A stretch of DNA of 7,210 nucleotides from Rhodoferax sp. (lineage in GTDB: Bacteria; Pseudomonadota; Gammaproteobacteria; Burkholderiales; Burkholderiaceae_C): contig JAUXQA010000264.1 of assembly GCA_030683195.1 (NCBI GenBank), positions 1-7,210 of the forward strand, in the 5' to 3' direction. Numbering within the stretch: position 1 is the stretch's first letter; every line of letters starts with the position of its first letter. The notes under the pieces are model-generated. The model did no database searches, was not told the origin of the DNA, and saw nothing but the letters and a program-made list of their open reading frames with translations. A program made the translations under genes and the position numbers. Of the stretch, positions 1-7,210 are shown piece by piece.

Positions 1-3000
1 CAAGAAAGAAGTTGAATCCGGCACGCCAGTAGTGTGGGACATTCTGGAAGAGGTCATCAAAGAGCACCCCGTGATGCTGAACCGGGCGCCTACCCTGCAC
101 CGTTTGGGCATTCAGGCGTTTGAACCGATCCTGATTGAAGGCAAGGCGATTCAGTTGCACCCGCTGGTCTGCGCTGCGTTCAACGCCGACTTCGACGGTG
201 ACCAGATGGCCGTTCACGTGCCATTGTCGGTTGAAGCCCAAGTCGAGTGCCGCACGCTGATGCTGGCTTCGAACAACGTGTTGTTCCCGTCCAATGGCGA
301 ACCTTCCATCGTTCCTTCGCAAGACGTTGTGTTGGGCTTGTACTACACCACCCGGGACCGCATCAACGGCAAGGGTGAAGGCTTGATCTTCGCTGACGTG
401 GGTGAAGTCCAGCGCGCTTTTGATGCGGGCGAAGTTGAGTTGGCTGCGCGCATCAATGTGCGTTTGACCGAGTACACCAAAGACAAGGAAACTGGCGAGT
501 TGGTGCCATCAACCAAGCTTTGGGAAACCACAGCGGGTCGGGCACTCTTGTCGGAAATCCTGCCAAAGGGTTTACCGTTCTCGAACATCAACAAGGCACT
601 GAAGAAGAAAGAGATCTCCAAGCTGATTAACGTCTCTTTCCGCAAGTGCGGCTTGAAAGAAACCGTTGTCTTTGCAGACAAGTTGCTTCAATACGGTTTC
701 CGTCTGGCGACCAAGGCAGGCATCTCGATCTGTATCGACGACATGCTTGTGCCAACCGAGAAGCAGGGCATCATTGAGCGCGCCGAAACCGAAGTGAAAG
801 AAATCGCCCAGCAGTACACCTCTGGATTGGTGACCTCCGGTGAGCGCTACAACAAAGTGGTGGATATCTGGGGCAAGGCGGGAGATGAGGTCTCCAAGGT
901 CATGATGGCCCAGCTATCCAAGGAAATTGTTACTGATCGCCACGGCAAACAGGTTCCGCAAGAGTCCTTTAACTCCATCTACATGATGGCGGATTCAGGT
1001 GCTCGCGGTTCTGCAGCTCAAATTCGCCAGGTGGCCGGCATGCGGGGTCTGATGGCCAAGCCTGATGGCTCCATCATCGAGACGCCCATCACCGCCAACT
1101 TCCGCGAAGGTCTGAACGTGTTGGAGTACTTCATCTCCACCCACGGCGCTCGCAAAGGCTTGGCAGATACGGCACTCAAGACAGCGAACTCAGGCTACTT
1201 GACACGGCGTTTGGTCGATGTGACGCAAGACTTGGTCGTGACCGAGCAAGACTGCGGCACGCATGGTGGTTACCAAATGCGCGCCATCGTCGAAGGCGGC
1301 GAGGTCATTGAGTCCTTGCGTGATCGCATCTTGGGTCGTACGGCGGCAGAAGACGTTTTGCACCCTGAGAATCGTTCTGTTTTGGCGCAGGCCGGTGACA
1401 TGCTGGACGAAGACCTGATTGACGAACTCGAAGCAGTGGGCGTTGATGAGGTCAAGGTACGCACTGCCCTGACGTGCGAAACCCGTTTCGGCATTTGCGC
1501 CAAATGCTATGGCCGCGACTTGGGCCGCGGTGGTTTGGTGAACGGTGGTGAAGCAGTTGGTGTGATTGCAGCGCAATCCATTGGCGAGCCAGGCACGCAG
1601 CTGACCATGCGGACCTTCCACATTGGTGGTGCTGCATCGCGCGCTGCGATTGCGGCCAGTGTCGAGGCCAAATCCAACGGCAGCATCGGCTTCAACGCCA
1701 CGATGCGCTATGTCACCAATGGCAAGAACGAACTGGTGGTTATCTCCCGCTCGGGTGAGATCGTCATTCAGGACGAACACGGCCGTGAGCGTGAGCGCCA
1801 CAAAGTACCATACGGTGCAGTTTTGACCGTAAAGGCCGATCAAACGGTCAAGGCCGGTGCGATTCTCGCCAACTGGGACCCATTGACCCGCCCGATCATT
1901 ACCGAGTTTGCGGGTAAGGCCCAATTTGAGAATGTCGAAGAAGGTCTGACCGTCGCCAAGCAAGTAGACGAGGTGACTGGTTTGTCAACCATGGTGGTCA
2001 TTGATCCGAAGCGGCGCGGTGCTGCCAAGGTCATTCGTCCTCAAGTCAAACTGATTGACAGCACGGGCAACGAAGTCAAGATTCCGGGTACAGATCACTC
2101 GGTGACCATCGGCTTCCCGATTGGTGCGCTGGTGCAAGTACGTGACGGTCAGGACGTTCGCCCCGGTGAAGTTCTGGCTCGTATCCCGATCGAAGGACAA
2201 AAGACACGCGACATTACCGGTGGTTTGCCACGGGTTGCCGAGTTGTTTGAGGCTCGCTCACCCAAAGACAAGGGTGTTTTGGCAGAGATGACAGGTACCG
2301 TGTCGTTTGGCAAGGAAACCAAAGGCAAGGTTCGTCTGCAAATCACGGACCCTGAAGGCTCGATCTGGGAAGAACTTGTTCCCAAAGAGAAAAGCATCAT
2401 CGTGCACGAAGGCCAGGTCGTCAACAAGGGCGAAAGCGTAGTGGACGGTCCTGCTGATCCTCAAGACATCTTGCGTTTGCTGGGTTCGGAAGAATTGGCG
2501 CGTTATATTGTTGACGAAGTTCAGGACGTGTACCGCTTGCAGGGCGTGAAGATCAACGACAAACACATTGAAGTGATTGTTCGTCAAATGTTGCGACGGG
2601 TGGTAGTTGAGAATGCAGGGGACTCCAGCTATATCAACGGTGAGCAGGTTGAGCGCTCCGAGATGCTCAATACCAATGACGCCTTGCGTGCAGAGGGCAA
2701 GATTGCAGCAACGTTCACTAACCTGCTGCTGGGTATCACCAAAGCGTCTCTCTCTACCGACAGCTTCATCAGTGCAGCGTCCTTCCAGGAGACCACTCGT
2801 GTTCTGACCGAAGCAGCCATCATGGGCAAACGGGACGAGTTGCGTGGTCTTAAAGAGAATGTCATTGTGGGTCGTCTGATCCCTGCTGGCACCGGCATGG
2901 CTTACCACGAAGCCCGCAAAGTTCGCGAGAACATGGATGATGTGGAACGTCGCGCCATTGCGGATGCAGAGGCTGCTGAGCTGGCAGGCGAAGCTGAAGC

Positions 3001-3040
3001 CGAGACGACAGAAACCAGTGAAGGTACGGCCGCCGAGTAA
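1..3040 (+). CDS. rpoC: DNA-directed RNA polymerase subunit beta' (RpoC), 5'-truncated
   Basis: This is the catalytic beta' subunit of RNA polymerase, which acts in the cytoplasm in the alpha2-beta-beta'-omega core. The frame is open from base 2, giving 1012 residues before TAA, so about 400 N-terminal residues lie off the left edge. Numbered from base 2, the active-site Mg-binding motif NADFDGD is at 61-67. Four zinc ligands are C418, C492, C499 and C502; their spacing (74, 7, 3) equals that of E. coli C814/C888/C895/C898. The trigger-loop segment with LTMRTFHIGG is at 534-543. It is followed by a long insertion (SI3 type, typical of proteobacteria) before the conserved KDITGGLPRVAELFEAR-like block. 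The C-terminal part (VQDVYRLQGVKINDKHIEV, SFISAASFQETTRVL, RDELRGLKENVIVGRLIP) is nearly invariant in proteobacteria. The protein ends in an Ala/Glu-rich acidic tail. No frameshift or missing catalytic residue is visible. Identification is certain. Confidence 0.99.
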   Translation, partial: KKEVESGTPVVWDILEEVIKEHPVMLNRAPTLHRLGIQAFEPILIEGKAIQLHPLVCAAFNADFDGDQMAVHVPLSVEAQVECRTLMLASNNVLFPSNGEPSIVPSQDVVLGLYYTTRDRINGKGEGLIFADVGEVQRAFDAGEVELAARINVRLTEYTKDKETGELVPSTKLWETTAGRALLSEILPKGLPFSNINKALKKKEISKLINVSFRKCGLKETVVFADKLLQYGFRLATKAGISICIDDMLVPTEKQGIIERAETEVKEIAQQYTSGLVTSGERYNKVVDIWGKAGDEVSKVMMAQLSKEIVTDRHGKQVPQESFNSIYMMADSGARGSAAQIRQVAGMRGLMAKPDGSIIETPITANFREGLNVLEYFISTHGARKGLADTALKTANSGYLTRRLVDVTQDLVVTEQDCGTHGGYQMRAIVEGGEVIESLRDRILGRTAAEDVLHPENRSVLAQAGDMLDEDLIDELEAVGVDEVKVRTALTCETRFGICAKCYGRDLGRGGLVNGGEAVGVIAAQSIGEPGTQLTMRTFHIGGAASRAAIAASVEAKSNGSIGFNATMRYVTNGKNELVVISRSGEIVIQDEHGRERERHKVPYGAVLTVKADQTVKAGAILANWDPLTRPIITEFAGKAQFENVEEGLTVAKQVDEVTGLSTMVVIDPKRRGAAKVIRPQVKLIDSTGNEVKIPGTDHSVTIGFPIGALVQVRDGQDVRPGEVLARIPIEGQKTRDITGGLPRVAELFEARSPKDKGVLAEMTGTVSFGKETKGKVRLQITDPEGSIWEELVPKEKSIIVHEGQVVNKGESVVDGPADPQDILRLLGSEELARYIVDEVQDVYRLQGVKINDKHIEVIVRQMLRRVVVENAGDSSYINGEQVERSEMLNTNDALRAEGKIAATFTNLLLGITKASLSTDSFISAASFQETTRVLTEAAIMGKRDELRGLKENVIVGRLIPAGTGMAYHEARKVRENMDDVERRAIADAEAAELAGEAEAETTETSEGTAAE

Positions 3041-3064
3041 ACTTCGGCTCGCTACGCGATTGAT

Positions 3065-3102
3065 AACGCCTCAAGTCCAGTTGATGGTCTTGAGGCGTTT
3101 TT
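3065..3102 (+). terminator. Rho-independent terminator after rpoC
   Basis: A perfect 11-bp stem (AACGCCTCAAG at 3065-3075 pairing with CTTGAGGCGTT at 3089-3099) is followed directly by further T residues, so the U tract is TTTTT at 3098-3102. The 13-base loop can pair further inside (C3077-G3087, C3078-G3086, A3079-T3085). It lies 24 bases after the rpoC stop and probably ends the rpoBC transcript, so rsmB should have its own promoter or rely on read-through. Confidence 0.95.
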
Positions 3103-3196
3103 AATTGTGAGCCGAATGAGAGGTACTGGGTTCAATCGATTTTGGAGCCACTGCCGCGCCCGGCTCACCTTGGCCTAGCCAACTACAGGTTAGAAG
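3103..3196 (+). other. Non-coding leader of rsmB with inverted repeats
   Basis: These 94 bases between the rpoC terminator and the rsmB start hold no credible gene. There is a perfect 8-bp inverted repeat, GTGAGCCG (3107-3114) with CGGCTCAC (3161-3168), separated by 46 bases. A small hairpin follows, TTGGC (3170-3174) with GCCAA (3178-3182), just upstream of the weak AGG ribosome-binding sequence of rsmB at 3187-3189. I found no convincing -35/-10 pair: TTGTGA at 3105 has no good -10 partner at 16-18 bases. Whether the repeats are an operator, an RNA fold or chance cannot be told from one sequence. Confidence 0.35.
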
Positions 3197-4522
3197 ATGG
3201 AAACAAAAGAACAAAATATACCTTTGTGGAGGCAGCTGCAAGGCGCTGCGTCAGTGCTACAGCAAGTGCGCTCTGGTATATCGGGAACTGCTGCGTTGGC
3301 CCCTGTGCCATCCGAATTGCGCCCTGGTGTGCAAGCTCTGGTGTTCCAGGCATTGCGATCACTGGGACGTGCCCAGGCGCTGCGCCAGCTGCTCGTCCAG
3401 CGGGCTCCACCGCCAGCGGCTGACGCTCTGCTTTGTACTGCCCTGGCCTTGGGGTGGCACGAACAAGATGCACCCTATGAGGTTTTTACGCTGGTCAACC
3501 AGACCGTTGAGGCCGCCAAGCGAAGTCCGGCAACTCAGGCACAAGCCAACTTCATCAATGCCTGCCTGCGTCGATTCATGCGGGAGCGCGACACGCTCGT
3601 CTCACAGACAGACAAAAATTCCGTAGCAGTATGGAACCATCCCCAGTGGTGGATTGATCGCCTTCAGAAGGAATGGCCTAGCGATTGGCAAGCCATTCTC
3701 GCTGCCAACAATCGACACGCGCCCATGACACTGAGGGTCAATGTAAGACAAAGCAACGTGGCCGCCTTCTTGAAAAAATTGGATGCAACAGGTTTGCAAG
3801 CTACCGCGACGGGGCAGGCCGGAGTGACGCTGCTTCATCCCTGTCCGGTGCAAGACATCCCTGGATTCAGCAAAGGCGAGGTATCCGTACAGGACGCTGC
3901 AGCCCAACTTGCTGCACCGTTGCTATTAAGCGGCTTGGCCTCCACGACGCCGTTGCATGTGCTCGATGCTTGCGCTGCGCCAGGAGGAAAAACAGCCCAT
4001 CTGCTGGAGTTCACCAACTGCACGGTCACAGCGCTGGAGGTTGACCCACTGCGTTGCGAAAAAATTCACCAGACGCTTCACCGGTTGAATCTGGAGGCCA
4101 ATGTGGTCGTAGCCGACGCTGCAAACGTCCCGAGCTGGTGGGATGGAAAGCTTTTTGACGCCATTCTGCTGGACGCGCCCTGCTCTGCCGCCGGCATTGT
4201 GCGGCGTCACCCTGATGTGAGATGGCTAAGACGCGAGACGGATATTGGCCAACTGGCTGGCATCCAAAGTCGACTACTCAAAGCACTTTGGCGCACGCTG
4301 AAGCCAGGTGGACGCTTGCTGTACTGCACCTGCTCTGTTTTCAAAGCGGAAGGCGCACACCAGATCGAAGCGTTTCTTGCACGCAACACAGATGCAAATT
4401 TGCTGCCCTCGCCCGGACATTTATTACCCGGCGATAGCGCTCCTGGCGGCGCTGCCCTGGACAATCCTTATGGTGATCATGACGGTTTTTATTACGCATT
4501 GCTGGAAAAACGTTCGGCTTGA
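3197..4522 (+). CDS. rsmB: 16S rRNA (cytosine-967-C5)-methyltransferase RsmB
   Basis: This cytoplasmic enzyme uses S-adenosylmethionine to make m5C967 in 16S rRNA. The protein has 441 residues, close to the 429 of E. coli RsmB (Sun/Fmu). The N-terminal part, about residues 1-150, is the helical NusB-like RNA-binding domain, with the typical ANFINACLRR segment at 117-126. The Rossmann-fold methyltransferase domain follows. Its SAM-binding motif I is DACAAPGGK at 257-265, and the acidic end of the next strand is ALEVDP. Motif IV is DAPCS at 326-330, containing C329, the cysteine that assists enzyme release, and it continues into the RsmB-like RRHPDVRWLRR. Motif VI is TCS at 378-380, with C379 the expected nucleophile. 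The ATG at 3197 is chosen because it gives the usual family N-terminus and has a weak AGG 7 bases upstream. The gene is first in a + strand cluster and its 3' end overlaps the next gene. Confidence 0.97.
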   Translation: METKEQNIPLWRQLQGAASVLQQVRSGISGTAALAPVPSELRPGVQALVFQALRSLGRAQALRQLLVQRAPPPAADALLCTALALGWHEQDAPYEVFTLVNQTVEAAKRSPATQAQANFINACLRRFMRERDTLVSQTDKNSVAVWNHPQWWIDRLQKEWPSDWQAILAANNRHAPMTLRVNVRQSNVAAFLKKLDATGLQATATGQAGVTLLHPCPVQDIPGFSKGEVSVQDAAAQLAAPLLLSGLASTTPLHVLDACAAPGGKTAHLLEFTNCTVTALEVDPLRCEKIHQTLHRLNLEANVVVADAANVPSWWDGKLFDAILLDAPCSAAGIVRRHPDVRWLRRETDIGQLAGIQSRLLKALWRTLKPGGRLLYCTCSVFKAEGAHQIEAFLARNTDANLLPSPGHLLPGDSAPGGAALDNPYGDHDGFYYALLEKRSA

Positions 4523-5108
4523 CCTGCTCAGCTTGCTTGCCTGTGTCTGCCTGTTTTGGGGGCAGGCAGGCTTGGCGCGGGCGCAATCGTCAGCCGCGGA
4601 AATTTCTCATCTTAAATTTGACCGAGCGGACGACAGCGTTGTACTCTCGGCCACAGTTGACTTTGAGTTGTCTGCCGCAGTCGAGGACGCGCTGCGCAAA
4701 GGGGTCGCCATGGTTTTTTTTGCCGAAGCGACGGTCTACCGACAACGTTGGTACTGGATGAGCAAGAAGGTTGCCAACGTTCAACGACACATGCGCTTGA
4801 CCTACCAGCCGCTCACCCGTCGCTGGAGACTTAATGTCACGTCGGATCTGGTTGCCAATGCAGCCATGGCGCTCAATCAAACGTTTGAATCCCTGCCAGA
4901 CGCGCTAGCTGCGGTTCAGCGTATCTCACGCTGGAAAATCGCAAATATTTCAGAGATCGACTTTACCCAAGCGCACTCTGTGGAGTTCAGCTTCAGCCTG
5001 GATGTTTCGCAATTGCCTCGTCCTTTTCAAATTGGTACGCTGGGCCAGTCCGACTGGACGGTTGCGGCATTCACCCGGCAAGCTCTGCTTTTGGAGAGCC
5101 CAAAGTGA
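4479..5108 (+). CDS. DUF4390 family exported protein, function unknown
   Basis: This is a 209-residue protein with an apparent Sec signal peptide: K10 and R13, then a hydrophobic stretch at about 14-33, and an Ala-Arg-Ala cleavage site near residue 35. The mature part of about 174 residues should be periplasmic, or exposed outside the inner membrane. It matches my recollection of the DUF4390 family, with an EATVYRQRWYW segment, then a YQPLTRRWRL block, an ALAAVQRISRWKIA helix and a DVSQLPRPFQI block near the end. No catalytic motif is recognised. The start is uncertain. ATG 4479 gives the most normal signal peptide; ATG 4470 and GTG 4473 are in frame and possible; a start at 4308 would only be a shadow inside rsmB. 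None has a clear Shine-Dalgarno, and all overlap rsmB by about 44-53 bases, so translation is probably coupled. The kinase gene begins 4 bases before its end. Family assignment comes from memory of conserved blocks, not a search. Confidence 0.85.
   Translation: MTVFITHCWKNVRLDLLSLLACVCLFWGQAGLARAQSSAAEISHLKFDRADDSVVLSATVDFELSAAVEDALRKGVAMVFFAEATVYRQRWYWMSKKVANVQRHMRLTYQPLTRRWRLNVTSDLVANAAMALNQTFESLPDALAAVQRISRWKIANISEIDFTQAHSVEFSFSLDVSQLPRPFQIGTLGQSDWTVAAFTRQALLLESPK
5093..5098 (+). promoter_or_regulatory. Ribosome-binding site deciding the GTG start of the NtrY-type kinase
   Basis: GGAGAG lies 6 bases before the end of the DUF4390 coding sequence's final sense codons, with 6-8 bases to the GTG at 5105. 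This is a good Shine-Dalgarno match at normal spacing. It supports the GTG at 5105 over the later in-frame GTG at 5123, which has only a poorer purine stretch upstream. It sits wholly inside the DUF4390 gene, as expected for overlapping, coupled genes. Confidence 0.75.
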
Positions 5109-7210
5109 GTAGGTCGAACAGGGTGAACGGCTCAACCGGTCGATTCAACGTTAAAAAAAGTCCTCGCGCCTTTCGCTGGGCTGTAGGTGCTGGCTTGGCC
5201 GCCGTGGTGGCCATTGGTCTGGTGCTGTTGTTCCTGCTGACTCAAGCGACGACCAACCGGGCCATGTACGAGCGCAACTACACGCGACTCTTTGCACTCA
5301 ACGTCGTGGTCGCCACCCTGCTGTTGCTCGTCATCGCCTGGATTGCCTACCGTTTGGTCGTCCGTTTGCGCAAAGGCAAGTTTGGCAGCCGACTGTTGAT
5401 CAAGCTGGCCGCCGTTTTTGCCTTGGCTGGATTTGCCCCCGGGATTTTGATTTATGTGGTGTCGTATCAATTTGTGTCGCGCTCGATTGAGAGCTGGTTT
5501 GACGTCAAGGTTGAGGGTGCGCTGGATGCCGGCATCAATCTGGGACGCGTCACGCTGGAAACCCTTTCCAATGACTTGGCCACCAAGGCACGCGCCACGT
5601 CATCTCAATTGGCAGAAACGGCGGACATCAGTGCTGCCTTGCCGCTGGAACGCGCGCGGGAACAACTCGGCGCCAGCGACCTTGTGCTGTGGAGCGCCTC
5701 CGGCAGGTTGATTGCAGCCGCAGGCCAGTCGCGCTATTCGCTCAAACCACAACGCCCCACCCAGCAACAAATTCGCGCAGCCAGATCGCAACGGTTCATT
5801 ACCTGGATTGACGGGCTTGACGAGCCTCTTGCGGGGCCGGACGACAAGCCGCGCATCAACGCACTCGTGATGATGTCCAACAGCAGCCTGGGGTCTTTGG
5901 GGGAATCACGCTACCTTCAAGTCACCCAAATGCTGCCAGCGACACTGGTGGCCAATGCACTGGCGGTCACGGAGGCCAATCGCGAGTACCAGGAACGAGC
6001 ATTGGCTCGAGACGGTCTGCGTCGCATGTACATCGGCACGCTCACGCTCAGCTTGTTTCTTGCCGTGTTTGGCGCGATCTTGTTGGCTGTTGTCTTTGGA
6101 AATCAGATCGCTCGCCCCCTCTTGTTATTGGCTGATGGCGTGCGACAGGTGGCAGCCGGAGACTTGACGCCCAAGCCCACACTGCAGGGCAAGGACGAAA
6201 TGGATGGCTTGACGCGTTCGTTTGCCGACATGACCCAACAACTGGCTGATGCCCGACAGTCCGTGCAAACCAGCATGAGCCAAGTCAACGCCGCCAGAGC
6301 CAATTTGCAGACCATATTGGACAATCTCACCTCGGGCGTCATGGTGCTGGACTCCAACGGCGTGATTCAATCCTCCAACCCTGGCGCCACGCGCATCCTT
6401 CGGCTCCCGATGGCCACCCATCAAGGCCAGCGGTTGGCTGACATTGAAGGTCTGCAGACCTTTGGCAACGGCATACAGGCCCAGTTCGATTCATTTCTGG
6501 GCACACGCAGCGAACATGGGCTGGACCATTGGCAGCAATCGTTTGAAATTGGAAACACTGCGGCCGCACTGACGGGCAGGCAAGCCGACGAAGCCCTTAT
6601 TTTGGTGGCTCGTGGCGCCGAATTGCCCGGCGCCACGCGGCTGCTGGTCTTTGACGACATCTCTGAAATCGTGTCGGCCCAACGTTCCCAGGCCTGGGGC
6701 GAAGTGGCCAGACGTCTGGCCCATGAAATCAAGAACCCCCTGACGCCCATTCAACTGTCCGCCGAACGGCTGGAGATGAAACTTTCTGGCAAAGTCGCGC
6801 CAGCCGAGCAAGCCATTCTTGTCAAATCCGTCAAAACCATTGTTGATCAGGTTGACGCCATGAAGCGGCTAGTGAACGAATTTCGGGACTATGCGCGCTT
6901 GCCGGCAGCGGAGTTGATCCCGGTTGATCTCAATGCCCTGGTCGTCGATGTCATGCACCTGTATGCCAGTGAAACCATGCCCGTGCCAGTGCAGGTCGAC
7001 CTGGATGCACGTTGCCCCAAAGTGCTGGGAGATCCGCAGCAATTGCGCCAAGTCATACACAACCTGACCCAAAATGCCCAAGACGCCTCAGAATCTTCTG
7101 GCCAAAGCGGTGACCCTCAACCCGTCACGATCAGAACCCAATGGCTGGAACAGGCGGGACGGGTCCGATTGAGCGTCATTGACTTTGGCACTGGATTTCC
7201 AGAGCACATT
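5105..7210 (+). CDS. ntrY: NtrY-family membrane sensor histidine kinase, 3'-truncated
   Basis: This is the sensor kinase of an NtrYX-type two-component system, which autophosphorylates on histidine and passes the phosphate to a response regulator. The frame stays open for 702 codons to the right edge. The GTG start is supported by GGAGAG upstream and a GTGA overlap with the DUF4390 stop. Predicted layout: a basic cytoplasmic N-terminus; membrane helices at about 26-45, 62-82 and 101-119; a periplasmic sensor region at about 120-307; a fourth helix at about 309-330; HAMP at about 332-385 (IARP at 335-338); PAS at about 400-515; and the dimerisation/phosphoacceptor domain with H-box LAHEIKNPLTPIQLS and H540. 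The ATPase domain shows the N-box HNLTQNAQDA with N657 and the G1 box DFGTGFP at 693-699. The last part of the ATPase domain is missing because of the window edge. Helix order plus HAMP-PAS-kinase layout and the H-box are NtrY-like. The signal sensed is unknown; nitrogen or redox/respiratory control is known for relatives. Confidence 0.93.
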   Translation, partial: MSRSNRVNGSTGRFNVKKSPRAFRWAVGAGLAAVVAIGLVLLFLLTQATTNRAMYERNYTRLFALNVVVATLLLLVIAWIAYRLVVRLRKGKFGSRLLIKLAAVFALAGFAPGILIYVVSYQFVSRSIESWFDVKVEGALDAGINLGRVTLETLSNDLATKARATSSQLAETADISAALPLERAREQLGASDLVLWSASGRLIAAAGQSRYSLKPQRPTQQQIRAARSQRFITWIDGLDEPLAGPDDKPRINALVMMSNSSLGSLGESRYLQVTQMLPATLVANALAVTEANREYQERALARDGLRRMYIGTLTLSLFLAVFGAILLAVVFGNQIARPLLLLADGVRQVAAGDLTPKPTLQGKDEMDGLTRSFADMTQQLADARQSVQTSMSQVNAARANLQTILDNLTSGVMVLDSNGVIQSSNPGATRILRLPMATHQGQRLADIEGLQTFGNGIQAQFDSFLGTRSEHGLDHWQQSFEIGNTAAALTGRQADEALILVARGAELPGATRLLVFDDISEIVSAQRSQAWGEVARRLAHEIKNPLTPIQLSAERLEMKLSGKVAPAEQAILVKSVKTIVDQVDAMKRLVNEFRDYARLPAAELIPVDLNALVVDVMHLYASETMPVPVQVDLDARCPKVLGDPQQLRQVIHNLTQNAQDASESSGQSGDPQPVTIRTQWLEQAGRVRLSVIDFGTGFPEHI
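6611..6637 (+). repeat. Perfect 10-bp GC-rich inverted repeat inside the kinase gene
   Basis: CGTGGCGCCG (6611-6620) and CGGCGCCACG (6628-6637) are exact reverse complements around a 7-base AATTGCC spacer. This would fold into a very stable hairpin in the mRNA. It codes for the ARGAELPGATR stretch between the PAS and phosphoacceptor domains. No T run follows, so it is not an intrinsic terminator. GC-rich coding sequence can produce such repeats by chance, so any function is unproven. Confidence 0.6.

Noticed and set aside
1190..1963. Long open frame of 257 codons on the - strand
   Set aside because: It lies wholly opposite the highly conserved zinc-binding and trigger-loop part of rpoC. Its translation resembles no family I know, and it is explained by the codon bias of the opposite strand.
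2258..2908. Open frame of 216 codons on the - strand
   Set aside because: It is antisense to the conserved C-terminal half of rpoC, has no ribosome-binding site or recognisable domain, and is best read as a shadow.
3065..3102. rpoC terminator as a bidirectional terminator serving a - strand gene
   Set aside because: The A-rich complement (AA at 3065-3066 only) gives a poor U tract on the - strand, and there is no credible - strand gene to the right of it.
3128..3140. GGTTCAATC-like sequence resembling a tRNA T-loop
   Set aside because: No matching acceptor stem, anticodon arm or D arm can be built around it within the 94-base spacer.
4308..4478. A longer N-terminus for the DUF4390 protein starting at 4308
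   Set aside because: This part overlaps the conserved C-terminal methyltransferase codons of rsmB in another frame. It would put some 57 unrelated residues in front of a good signal peptide.
5150..5161. A-rich run near the kinase start as a programmed frameshift site
   Set aside because: The continuing zero frame encodes the full kinase, and a shift would hit stops without giving a useful product. No stimulatory structure or internal Shine-Dalgarno is evident.

Overview
The window looks like an ordinary chromosomal segment of a betaproteobacterium, most likely Burkholderiales and perhaps Comamonadaceae-like (Rhodoferax/Polaromonas). This is inferred from the moderately GC-rich coding sequence, a proteobacterial RpoC with the long insertion in its trigger loop, and the order rsmB, DUF4390 gene, NtrY-type kinase gene. 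The genus cannot be fixed from the sequence alone. All recognised genes lie on the + strand.

Region 1 (1-3040) is the 3' two-thirds or more of rpoC, the RNA polymerase beta' subunit. It is cut by the left edge; rpoB would be expected further upstream. A strong intrinsic terminator (3065-3102) follows the stop codon and closes that transcription unit. Region 2 (3103-3196) is a short non-coding leader with two inverted repeats and no convincing sigma-70 promoter.

Region 3 (3197-7210) is a compact, overlapping gene cluster. It holds rsmB (16S rRNA m5C967 methyltransferase), a gene for a small exported DUF4390 protein of unknown function whose start lies inside the end of rsmB, and a membrane-bound NtrY-family sensor histidine kinase. 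The kinase starts at a GTG that overlaps the DUF4390 stop by 4 bases and runs off the right edge. A cognate NtrX-type response regulator is expected just beyond the window but is not seen.

The rRNA methyltransferase probably shares only transcription with its neighbours. The DUF4390 protein and the kinase are tightly coupled, and both have extracytoplasmic parts. They are the best candidates for an undescribed functional pair. Otherwise I see no mobile element, CRISPR array, tRNA, rRNA or phage gene, and no clearly novel system.
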